DNA of 64,000 bases from NCBI GenBank assembly GCA_019426215.1, contig CM033396.1, forward strand, positions 38,058,503 to 38,122,502. Reading direction: 5' to 3'. The position numbers and the translations under genes were made by a program. Below are positions 1-9,789 of this stretch, in pieces. Position 1 is the first letter of the stretch. Every line of letters starts with the position of its first letter. Origin of the DNA: Buddleja alternifolia (Eukaryota; Streptophyta; Magnoliopsida; Lamiales; Scrophulariaceae). Under the pieces are notes generated by a model. The model was given only the letters and a program-made list of their open reading frames with translations, was not told where the DNA came from and made no database searches.

Positions 1-297
1 TCGCCGTGTTGTTGGGCTTTTGTGGGTTTTTTTTGTACGCATGGGTTTTTTCCTCAGCTTTGACAAATATAGGGAGCTTTATACAATTTTACCACCAAAA
101 ACTCTAAATTTTGCGTTTCTGGTGAAAAATTAATTTCTCGGCCTTTATTTGAATTTCGACCAAAATTAAACTGATATTGCTGCGTAGCCACCAGATAGGA
201 GATCTCGAAACAGATGGATAAATGATGAAACTTGAAATAGTCCAACTTATAGGACAAAAGATGCATTTTTGTCCAAGTTTTTTGCAACTTTATTGGT
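1..297. other. Non-coding stretch, no gene seen
   Basis: AT-rich sequence with no convincing exon on either strand. If the PDR gene beginning at 3742 is complete beyond the left edge, this would be intron. An antisense open frame at 54-287 has no recognisable motif and low-complexity composition, so I do not call it. Confidence 0.5.
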
Positions 298-665
298 TAA
301 TTATAGGAAAATTGCATTTTTCATCACACGAAATATGCCAATTTTACTTTTAATACCACATTTTACATGATTTTGATTTTAGTCCCAATATTTCAAACCA
401 ATTGCAAAGCCAGTCCATTTTATCGTTGTATTCCTTTAAAAACTAAGTTTCTGTATTTTTAAATTGCATTTTAATCTCCTTTAACTACACACCTCATATT
501 AAATTATACTATAATACACTTAGCTCTTCCATAACTTGTGAATTGCCACCAATACCCTTAACCATTATTTTTCCTTTTCTTTTAATTTTTTTTCAGCATT
601 TTCATTTTTTTTCTTTTACATAATACTATTTTCTCTTTTAATTGCTACCACCCTTGCATAATTAG

Positions 666-1292
666 TGTTGAATATTCCACAAAAATAAAATATATATATC
701 TTATATGTCATGCATGACATATTTGATATGAACTATGTCATGCATGACATATGTTGCTTGACCAACTTGCAATTGCTCAACCAATAGGAGTGTTTGGCCG
801 GTGGAAACAATTGCTATAAATAGTTGTTGTATTTCTTCATTTCAAGCATCCCATCCGAGAGCAAAAAACATAGAGAGAGCAAAGTGTGTAGAGTGTAGTA
901 TATACTAGGAAAAGTGTAGTGTATACTAGGGAAAGCAATTTGTGGTAGATACAAATTGTACTACACGGGAAACACTTGTGGGGTTTTTCTTTCGGGGCAA
1001 TACAAAAGGGGGTTGAGAGTAGTGTTCTATATAACTTTGAGAGTGGTTGTACAAGAGTGATTTTCTTGAGTTTGTCTATAAACTCAAGTGTGTATTTTTG
1101 TACCGGTAAATTTCTCTCATAGTGGAAGAACGGAAACTCTCGTGGACGTAGGCGGATTTTGCCGAACCACGTAAATCTTGTGTGCATTATAGTTATATTC
1201 TTCGGGTATTATTTTGTCATCAACTTGTTGGTGGGACTTGCCGAATCTTAATAAGTTAAATTTCGGATCCAAAACTTCCGCTGCGCCCAACA
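666..1292 (+). repeat. 5' LTR of the copia element
   Basis: 627 bp. Near its start it holds two copies of the perfect 16-bp palindrome ATGTCATGCATGACAT. A TATA box (TATAAATA, 815-822) lies upstream of the likely transcription start. Antisense open frames here are identical in both LTRs and are not genes. Confidence 0.93.
815..822 (+). promoter_or_regulatory. LTR TATA box
   Basis: TATAAATA inside the 5' LTR, repeated at 2971-2978 in the 3' LTR. Its position before the leader-like segment fits a retrotransposon core promoter. Confidence 0.6.
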
Positions 1293-1294
1293 AG

Positions 1295-1310
1295 TGGTAT
1301 CAGAGCCATT
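1295..1310 (+). other. Primer binding site, tRNA-iMet type
   Basis: TGGTATCAGAGC, two bases after the 5' LTR, is the usual plant copia primer site complementary to the 3' end of initiator methionine tRNA. Confidence 0.85.
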
Positions 1311-1347
1311 TGGTTAAGGGTTGACAAATCGAGATTTATTTATTAAG

Positions 1348-2575
1348 ATGGAGGGCACGTCGAGGCCAAATACGTTTTCGGTGCAACAATTTGATGGCAA
1401 AGGGAATTTCACTCTTTGGCAAAGAAGGGTGAAAGATCTCCTAATTCAACATGGCTTGGCATTGGTGTTGAAGGGAGAGGAGGCGAAACCGAAGGATATG
1501 GAAAGTGCACGGTGGAAAGATTTGGAATTGCGCTGTGTTAGCACAATTCGACTTTGTATTGCGGACAACATTATCAATAATGTTGTGGATGATGATTCTG
1601 AAGATTCGGCACCAAAGTTGTGGGCAAAGTTGGAGAATTTGTATCTCGGGAAATCTTTGTCTATGAAATTGCATCTAAAGCGGCAGCTCTATAGGCTCAA
1701 GATGCTGGAGGGTGATAGTCTGATGGATCACATGAACCAGTTTAACGGACTGGTGGACCAACTTCGTAAAGTTGGGGTTAAAGTCGAGGAAGAAGATAAA
1801 GCTCTTTTACTTCTTACCTCGCTCCCGGATTCATATGATAGTCTAGTGACGACGTTGCTATACGGGAAAGATACACTAGATTTGGAGTATGTGAGTGCGT
1901 CACTTTTGTCCCATGAAAAACAAAGGAAGGCAAACCAGGAGGTGGGACATGAGTCTGTGCTGGTTACTCGGGGAATGAATCGGTACGGGAGGTCATTTGG
2001 TGGTGAATCTGCGAGTAGCAGGTCAGATTCAAAGGCCAGGGGAAAGGGGCAGGAGGTGCTACCATTGTCACGAGGAAGGCCATTATAAAAGGAATTGTCC
2101 TAATAGAGCGAAGGACAATGTTAGTCATAATGGTGGTGGTGGTGATGCTGTAGTGGCATACGATGGAGATGTCTTCACAGTCTCTACTCGTATGGATACT
2201 TTGTCTCGGGATGGATGGATTTTAGATTCTGGATGTGTAATGCATGTATGCTCCAGGAAAGATTATTTTGATTCGCTCCAAGAAAAGAGGGCAGAGACTT
2301 TGTCCTTGGGTGATGGTTCTACTTGTAGAGTCATGGGTACGGGAGTGGTGAAAATCAAAATGTTTGATGGAGTAGATCGTACTTTGGGTGGTGTGGCATA
2401 TGTCCCAAAGATGCGAAGGAATCTAATTTCCATGAGCCAATTGGACTCCGAGGGCTGTGAGTATTCAGCTGGAGGTGGAGTCCTAAAAGTCACACTTGGC
2501 GGAAAGGTCCTAATGAAAGGAGAGAAGTATGAAAACTTGTATCGTCTGGTGACCTCAAAGGATGACTGGGAGTGA
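1348..2575 (+). pseudogene. Copia gag plus aspartic protease, one frameshift
   Basis: The first frame (from about 1348, MEGTSRPNTF) encodes a copia Gag of the UBN2/DUF4219 type, with an N-terminal FDGKGNFTLW motif and a helical core. The CCHC knuckle CYHCHEEGHYKRNC is in the next frame, reached only by a net +1 shift in the G-rich stretch near 2040-2055. That second frame continues into a retroviral-type protease with WILDSG (catalytic Asp-Ser-Gly) and ends at 2575 inside what is normally the gag-pre-integrase segment. The frameshift could be a source-element defect carried along by trans-mobilisation, or a programmed shift; the LTRs are too alike for much decay since insertion. Gag and protease together would form the particle and process it, but no polymerase is encoded. 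Confidence 0.85.
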
Positions 2576-2821
2576 GCGCGCTGGAAAACTTCCAGGGTAC
2601 AGACGGGTGTGAAGGAAATCCTGCTGGACGAGAGGATGGGTCGAGGTCGTCCCTCTCGGCAGTCGACTAGTGGTGTTGACTGGGCTGCATGTGTGCATTG
2701 GCCTGTTTTGAATCAGGTGGAGTTAGGACCTTACTGATTCGGCATGTGCAGCGGACTGATTGAAGGCCAATGGAGTTCCGTAATTTGGTTTGCGGGGAAT
2801 TATTTTTGTGGAGGTGGAGAT
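2576..2821 (+). other. Copia internal remnant and polypurine tract
   Basis: No open frame continues here. The stretch replaces all of integrase-RT-RNase H and ends in GTGGAGGTGGAGA just before the 3' LTR, a suitable primer for plus-strand DNA synthesis. Confidence 0.7.
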
Positions 2822-3448
2822 TGTTGAATATTCCACAAAAATAAAATATATATATCTTATATGTCATGCATGACATATTTGATATGAACTATGTCATGCA
2901 TGACATATGTTGCTTGACCAACTTGCAATTGCTCAACCAATAGGAGTGTTTGGCCGGTGGAAACAATTGCTATAAATAGTTGTTGTATTTCTTCATTTCA
3001 AGCATCCCATCCGAGAGCAAAAAACATAGAGAGAGCAAAGTGTGTAGAGTGTAGTATATACTAGGAAAAGTGTAGTGTATACTAGGGAAAGCAATTTGTG
3101 GTAGATACAAATTGTACTACACGGGAAACACTTGTGGGGTTTTTCTTTCGGGGCAATACAAAAGGGGGTTGAGAGTAGTGTTCTATATAACTTTGAGAGT
3201 GGTTGTACAAGAGTGATTTTCTTGAGTTTGTCTATAAACTCAAGTGTGTATTTTTGTACCGGTAAATTTCTCTCATAGTGGAAGAACGGAAACTCTCGTG
3301 GACGTAGGCGGATTTTGCCGAACCACGTAAATCTTGTGTGCATTATAGTTATATTCTTCGGGTATTATTTTGTCATCAACTTGTTGGTGGGACTTGCCGA
3401 ATCTTAATAAGTTAAATTTCGGGTCCAAAACTTCCGCTGCGCCCAACA
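2822..3448 (+). repeat. 3' LTR of the copia element
   Basis: 627 bp, apparently identical to the 5' LTR except for one base (position 3423). It carries the same two 16-bp palindromes and TATA box. Confidence 0.93.
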
Positions 3449-3453
3449 ATTAG

Positions 3454-3741
3454 CAGGGTTTTAAAGTTAAAATATATGCTATGGAAGGGGGTATGTGTAT
3501 TTTAGTACAATTCATGGGGTATGTGTATTTAAAGTTTGCAACTTTTGTCATTAATATATAACGGATGGAAAAGTAGAATAAAAAACATGCTTAACCCTGG
3601 GGTGATGAGGTTGCAATTTTTCTAGAATAATGGAATTAGAAACAAGTGATGTTAAAACTAAAACGAGCCTATTGTGCGTGATGAGAAATGTGATGTTTTT
3701 TTTCTTTTTTTCTAATGATGATTTTTTAAATCTCTGTTTAG
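3454..3741. other. Intron-like sequence before the first visible PDR exon
   Basis: No coding signal. It ends in a T-rich tract and AG at 3740-3741, the acceptor of the first PDR exon seen here. Confidence 0.6.
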
Positions 3742-6700
3742 ATTAGTCTAATGGCCGTCATAGCAATGTCGCTATTCATTCGTCCTAAAATGCATCGAGA
3801 CAGCTTAATAGATGGAAGGATATTTGCTGGTGCTCTATTCTTCTCTATCACAATGGTCACATTCAATGGAATGGCAGAGATAGCCATGCTTATTCAAAAG
3901 CTGCCAGTTTTCTATAAGCAAAGGGGTTTCTTCTTTTTCCCTGCGTGGGTGTATGCTCTTCCGGTGTGGATAGTCAATATCCCTACTAGTGTTGTTGAAA
4001 TAGCCGCCTTTGCGATACTCACTTACTATGAAATCGGATATGATCCAAATTTCGGAAGGTACATAAAATGTTAAGATAAAATGTAGTTAATTAATTATGA
4101 CTGATGACTGTCGTGAATGCTAATTTGGACTTGCATCGCAGATTTATCAAATATTACTTGGTGCTCTTAGTCCAAATGCAAGCGGCATCTTCATTGTTTC
4201 GTTTGATTGGGGCAACGGGAAGGAACATGATCATAGCCAACACCTTCGGGTTCTTTGTTTTGCTCATGGTTTTTGCAATGAGCGGCTTTGTTCTGCCACG
4301 AGGTATTGAGTATGCGTTATTATTATTTTACAAGGATAATATTTTTTTTTTGGTCTCTCATGTTTAATGTTATACAAATTGTAACTTTAGCATTCTAGCC
4401 TTCGAATTTGGTTTCAGTTAGAAATTCTTTTGAACTTTATTACCCCTAAATATTAAACCAAATTTGTCCAAAAGGACTTAAGTGAAACTAAATCTAAACA
4501 TTAGAGATGCTAAAATCAAGATTTAAACATGACATACTAAAGTGATTATGACATTAAACCCGAGGACCAAAACTGGCATTATACATTGTTGTAAATGCAA
4601 TTCAATCAGGATGAAAAAGACTAGATTTTCCCTTTCGTTTCTTTTCCATTTTCACTTTCGATCAATGCTTTGTAGATAACATAAAGAAGTGGTGGATATG
4701 GGGTTACTATATCTCTCCGATGATGTATGGAGAAAATGCAATTCTTGTAAATGAATTCAGGGGTCACAGTTGGGGACATGTAAGTTTAGATATCTATTTT
4801 TATTTATACACAAATTTTTGAGGTGACATTAAATTCATTTTTATTTTTAAAAGGTTTCCGCAAACACAAATGTATCGTTGGGAGTCGAGTTTATAAAGTC
4901 TCTAGGGTTTTTCTCGGACTCATACTGGTACTGGATAGGAGTAGCAGCATTATTAGGCATGATGCTTCTATATAACTGCTTTAGCATTCTGGCTCTGACA
5001 TACCTTAACCGTGAGTAGTTTTGAAATTTTTCGTTTGTGAACGTTTTGGCTACAAGTTGATGTAGTAATATACGATGCAAAATATGACAGCTCTTGGAAA
5101 GTCTCAAGCTGTACTACCAGAAAATAGCACAACAAATGAGGACGAGGTTAATGGTGAGTTCTCGTCTTAGAAGTTGGTCCATACATTTGAAGGCGATAAA
5201 AATTTGAATAAAATATTAACCTCTTTTATAATTGCGGTAAACTCTAACATTGCTGAAATTTTAATAAATTCCAGAAAGAGAAAATCAAAGAAAGAAGAGT
5301 GGGATCGTTATTCCATTTGAACCACACTCCATTGTATTCGATGAGGTCAAGTACTCTGTTGACATGCCACAGGTATTCGGAAGATCATATTGTGAACATG
5401 GTTTAAACTTTCGGCTGATATCAGCAATGGCCGATCCAATTATATCGTTTATTATTTTTCAAGTTTATATGTATCTGGCTATAATTTCAGGTAATGTTGG
5501 ATGTTATCATGATATTATAATATTAGAGTCCGTATCAGGATATATATTATTGATGATAAGTTACATATAATAATCTAATATCTACCTTTTATGGAAGACT
5601 GCAATGCATTATGATCTAGTAGGTGTATTCTTATGATATAATGTGTGCTTGTTGATATAATTACCAGTGAACACATTTTTATTACAAATTTAAGTCCGAT
5701 AATAACGATATGTTAATTTCTATTTTATGTAAAAAAGTTCCTTATTGTGTGCTCATGATAATAACTTATAATATTTATACTTTTCTACAATTCTGCTTTT
5801 ATCGCTAGATAATATCCCTGCCGTGCCACAAACATAGAACAATAACAACTAATATTATCACCCGAGACTTTGAACCATGTCTTTGAAGACGTACAAAATT
5901 TACTCATAAAGAAAATTGGGGAATAATAATTCAAATGATTTGCAGGAAATGAAAAATCAGGGTGCTACTGAAGATAGATTGCTACTTCTGAAGGGAGTCA
6001 GTGGAGCTTTCAGGCCAGGTGTTCTCACAGCTCTAATGGGAGTTAGCGGTGCAGGTAAAACTACACTTATGGATGTGTTGGCAGGTCGAAAAACGGGTGG
6101 ATATATCGAAGGAAATATTACAATTTCCGGTTATCGAAAGAATCAAGAGACGTTTGCTCGGATTTCTGGGTACTGTGAACAGAATGACATCCATTCTCCT
6201 TGTGTTACGGTTTACGAGTCACTGTTGTTCTCTGCTTGGCTACGCTTGCCCTTGGAAGTTGATTCTGATAAGCGAAAGGTTTGTAGTTTGTCGTGTGTCT
6301 ACATTTATAGCTCCAATTTGATTTGATACATAGTTACATATCAGGGTCGAAAAAGTGAAAATCTTTTACATATTTACGTTATTGATCTTAAAAGAGGTCG
6401 TTATTAATTAATGGGATCACATCATTACTATGAGCCCAAGGGCATTTGCGAAAAAGGTTTCTATTTTAGGAAATGGGATCTTATTTTTGAGCCTTTAGTC
6501 TTTTTTCCTTTCATTTTTCAGACGTTCGTTGAGAATGTAATGGAGTTCGTAGAACTAACTCCGCTAAGAGGCGGGCTAGTTGGGTTACCTGGGGTTAGCG
6601 GTCTGTCAACTGAGCAACGGAAGAGGCTAACTATCGCAGTTGAGCTAGTGGCAAATCCGTCCATAATATTCATGGATGAGCCAACTTCAGGTTTAGATGC

Positions 6701-9141
6701 AAGAGCTGCTGCAATTGTGATGAGAACTATCAGGAACACCGTGGACACCGGAAGGACCGTGGTGTGCACCATACATCAACCTAGCATCGACATATTTGAA
6801 GCGTTTGACGAGGCAAGATTGTTTTTTAGGGATATATATAAAAATATAATGTATTGTTACTTCTTTCACTTTTTAATCAATGTTTTATGAGATTGTTGGT
6901 TTATTGGATTTTTGCAGCTACTTTTGATGAAACGAGGGGGACAAGAGATATACGTCGGCCCATTGGGACGACTTTCTTGCCAGTTGATCCAGTACTTTGA
7001 GGTTCGTCAACAATGACAACTTTATACGAAAGTAAATTTACTATCCCGTTAATATTTGATGAATAAAGCGCAGAGAGAAAATATAATAGAAGAAAAGTAC
7101 GTGCTTCTGCTATTTGGCCTACTTCTACGGAAAAAGCGCCAAAAGATGGCTTTTAACTTTTGTGTTTTCTCTCAAAGGTTTATATTACAATGACCAGCTA
7201 TTTACATAGGTGAAACAAGTATCTCTTGTAGGTTATCATATTATCTCTTGTAGGTTATAGTGATTGATCAATAATATTAAAATTGGTTTTATCTCAAACT
7301 CTAGGGATTCCAAGGAGTAACAAAGATCAGGGATGGCTATAATCCAGCAACCTGGATGCTGGAGGTAACATCTTCAGCCCAAGAAATGACTTTGGGGCTT
7401 GATTTTGCTGAACTATACAAAAACTCAGAACTTTACAGGTCAATATATACATAAATTAATACCATCAAGTAATTAGCTCGTATGTTCCAAATTGGTGTTT
7501 CATCTCATATTCTTTTTCTCATATGTCATCTGGCGTGGATTTATATACATGTCGTGTGTATATAAAATGACATACAAGATGATACACAATTTTGGAATTA
7601 AAAAATCCGAAATGGTTATGAAACATATTAATAACGTCTGATCGTTCTATGGCGTTGATTTTAGGAGAAACAAAGCTCTTATCAATGAACTAAGTAGCCC
7701 CCGTCCCGGTACGAGCGACCTATATTTCGAAACCAAGTATTCGCAGCCATTTTTCACTCAATGTGTTGCTTGCCTATGGAAACAACACTTGTCGTACTGG
7801 CGCAATCCTCTTTACTCTGCTGTAAGAATTCTGTATACGGCGTTTCTAGCCATCATGTTCGGGTCGATATTTTGGGATCTTGGCTCCAAAAGGTAAGCAG
7901 GATAAAAAATGACTTCTAGGATTCCTTTCGAAGAGTTCATACTTATTAGGGTAACTTACATCTAATTATGAAAAACATCCTGAGATTTTACAAATTACCA
8001 TAACTTCCCCTATTGATAAAAACATATTACTACCCCCTGACACTTAAAGTAGATTACAATCTCACCCCTTGTTATTCAAATTGTCAAGATCTGTCAAGGG
8101 GTGTTTTGATAATTTACTAAATTTCAGGGAATTCGTGATAATTACTCAACAAGTGAAGGGTGTTCATGTAATTATCCCTACTTATTATATCAGCAAAGTG
8201 TTGATTAATTATTTTTCCTCTTTAGGGAAACTACGAAAGACATTTTCAATGCTATGGGATCCATGTACGCTTCTGTTTTCTTTCTCGGTGTCCAAATTGC
8301 GTCATCAGTACAACCCGTTGTTTCCATCGAACGAACTGTCTTTTATAGAGAAAGAGCGGCTGGTTTGTATTCCGCTTTACCTTATGCATTCGGACAGGTG
8401 ACTAAATCATGTAAATAAAGAACTTTTAAGAAAGTGATAAAAACTGTAAAAAGAAAAAAAAAAAGTGACATTTTTTTGTCGATTTCAATATTTTGCAGGC
8501 TATAATTGAAATACCCTATGGTTTCACTCAGGCTACAATTTATGGAACCATTGTGTATGCGATGATCGGGTTTGAATGGACAGCAGCAAAGTACTTTTGG
8601 TACATATTTTTCATGTTCTTCACTCTACTATATTTCACCTTCTACGGCATGATGACCGTGGCCGTGACTCCTAATCATCATATCGCGAACATCATATCCT
8701 ACTTGTTTTACTCGTTATGGAACCTCTTTTCGGGATTTATAATTCCAAGACCGGTAAGTACCTCTTTTCGAACTAGCAGCAAAATCGAACGACTGAAAAA
8801 TAATTATCCCATAAAAAACACATAAAATCATGAATGATATGAACTAATATAGAACTACTTTTATTTCATTTTTTTCATCATAGAGGACACCTGTGTGGTG
8901 GAGATGGTACCATTGGGCAAATCCTGTGGCCTGGACCCTATATGGTTTAGTTGCATCACAATATGGAGATGTGAAAGATCGGCTAGAAACAAATCAAACG
9001 GTTCAAGATTTCTTGAGAAGTTACTTTGGATTCAGACACGATTTTATCGGTGTGGTTGCTTCTGTGATCGTTGGATTTGGAGTTGTTTTTGCCTTCATAT
9101 TTGCATTCTCCATAAGAGCATTCAATTTCCAGAAGAGATAG
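3742..9141 (+). CDS. PDR-type (full-size ABCG) transporter, C-terminal 884 residues
   Basis: Fourteen exons join in phase without a stop: 3742-4058, 4142-4302, 4676-4779, 4854-5010, 5091-5153, 5275-5372, 5946-6278, 6522-6812, 6918-7001, 7305-7438, 7665-7892, 8226-8397, 8499-8753, 8884-9141 (2,655 nt, 884 codons plus stop). Exons 1-4 encode most of the first membrane domain. Exons 6-10 encode the second nucleotide-binding domain: Walker [11 protein letters not shown]-loop GYCEQND, signature [10 protein letters not shown], Walker B IIFMDEP, PDR block [13 protein letters not shown]-loop CTIHQPS. Exons 11-14 encode the second membrane domain and end FNFQKR. Plant PDR proteins are about 1,400-1,450 residues, so NBD1 and the first helices are missing. 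They lie left of the window, with the copia element in an intron, or the gene is 5'-truncated. Family members export terpenoids, hormones and defence compounds at the plasma membrane; the substrate cannot be inferred. All introns are GT-AG except the one after 6812, which is GC-AG. Confidence 0.93.
4350..4575. mobile_element. MITE-like insertion in a PDR intron
   Basis: The left end reads TTTTTGGTCTCTCATG then TTTAATG. The right end in reverse complement reads GTTTTGGTCCTCGGG then TTTAATG. The inverted ends are about 230 bp apart inside the intron between exons 2 and 3. No clear target duplication was found. Confidence 0.4.
5373..5945 (+). other. 573-bp intron of the PDR gene
   Basis: Begins GTATTC directly after the exon ending in codons for DMPQ and ends TTTGCAG before the exon opening NBD2. 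No gene or clear repeat was seen in it. Confidence 0.8.
6813..6917 (+). other. GC-AG intron of the PDR gene
   Basis: The exon ends GACGAG and the intron begins GCAAGA, ending TTTTTGCAG. Only this junction joins the conserved run FEAFDE to [15 protein letters not shown] in frame. The donor is a textbook GC donor (AG/GCAAG). Confidence 0.85.
7949..8179. mobile_element. 231-bp MITE in a PDR intron, 8-bp TSD
   Basis: Flanked by a perfect ACTTATTA at 7941-7948 and 8180-8187. The left end GGGTAACTTACAT and the right end (reverse complement AGGGATAATTACAT) form a short inverted repeat. It lies between exons 11 and 12 and does not touch splice sites. Confidence 0.75.
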
Positions 9142-9477
9142 ATATCTAACTATCTATTATTTATAGTTTACTTAAATATGTGTATCTTATATTTTAGTTT
9201 ACATACAATGTATTCATTCAAAGTTAAATATATGTACTGTATTTTATTTTTATTGGTAGTTAATATATGTCTCTATTAGTGTGGTTTCAGAATGGCGATT
9301 TATTGGTGAGTATAAGATGTTCTGCTGTTTGTTGGATAATAAATTATGGTTTACAGATTTTGCTTGAATAGTTTCATTGAATTTAATATGTTGTTCTTTT
9401 TTACTCTCTTTTCGGAGTATCTTTTGAATTAATTGTCAGTATTGTAATTATGCAATATTGTGATTATTTTTTATTTG
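9142..9477. other. 3' flank of the PDR gene
   Basis: AT-rich, with several possible polyadenylation signals and no reading frame of note. It presumably includes the PDR 3' UTR. Confidence 0.6.
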
Positions 9478-9505
9478 CTAGTAAAGAGCACGTGCATTGC
9501 ACGTG
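9478..9505 (-). mobile_element. Helitron-like 3' terminus
   Basis: On the minus strand the sequence reads a 7-bp hairpin (CACGTGC-AAT-GCACGTG) followed seven bases later by CTAG, the hairpin-plus-CTRR arrangement of Helitron ends. A Helitron would extend to higher coordinates, where an RPA-like relic is found on the same strand. The base after CTAG is C rather than the expected T, and no 5' TC end was located. Confidence 0.4.
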
Positions 9506-9789
9506 ATTCCTAATATTTGTTTTAAAAATATATTGATGTTAATATGAATGAATATTAATTTGTATAATAAATCCTAGTTATATATTTTTAAAATTATATA
9601 TTAATGTTTTGTACATTTTATCTTTTTAGTATAATGGATTCGATTATTAAAGATGGGTTACGTTTGGTTATTGTAATGTAGTAATTAAGCCTGAACTTAA
9701 TAAAATATTTGATTAAAAACGATCTACAACTGAAAAGGTTGAAAGCATAGATAACATGAGATATAAATAAATAATTTATAATACTACTT

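Larger units (their letters stand above)
666..3448 (+). mobile_element. Young non-autonomous Ty1/copia element, gag-PR only
   Basis: The 2,783-bp element has two 627-bp LTRs beginning TGTTG and ending CAACA, flanked by a perfect 5-bp duplication ATTAG at 661-665 and 3449-3453. An initiator-Met-type primer site follows the 5' LTR, and a purine-rich tract (about 2809-2821) precedes the 3' LTR. Inside are only gag and an aspartic protease; integrase, reverse transcriptase and RNase H are absent, with about 245 bp of untranslated remnant after the protease. By eye the LTRs differ at one base (A at 1267, G at 3423), so insertion was very recent. Because it lacks its own enzymes it must have been mobilised in trans by a related copia element (inference). 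It lies in the probable intron or flank upstream of the PDR exons. Confidence 0.93.
298..3630. mobile_element. Possible MITE-like element interrupted by the copia insertion
   Basis: The sequence near 300-328 (core GGAAAATTGCA followed by TCATCAC) reappears in inverted orientation near 3600-3630 (AAAAATTGCA followed by TCATCACCC). Without the retrotransposon and one target copy the interval would be about 545 bp. A similar inverted-terminus arrangement occurs at 53047-53306. No clean target-site duplication was found, so this is a tentative call. Confidence 0.3.

Noticed and set aside
837..1187. 116-residue antisense frame found identically at 2993-3343
   Set aside because: It lies within the two LTRs and is repeated only because the LTRs are copies; no protein motif.
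6411..6890. PDR exon read straight through as a 159-residue frame
   Set aside because: It adds intron sequence on both sides; conserved family sequence runs only from 6522 to 6812.
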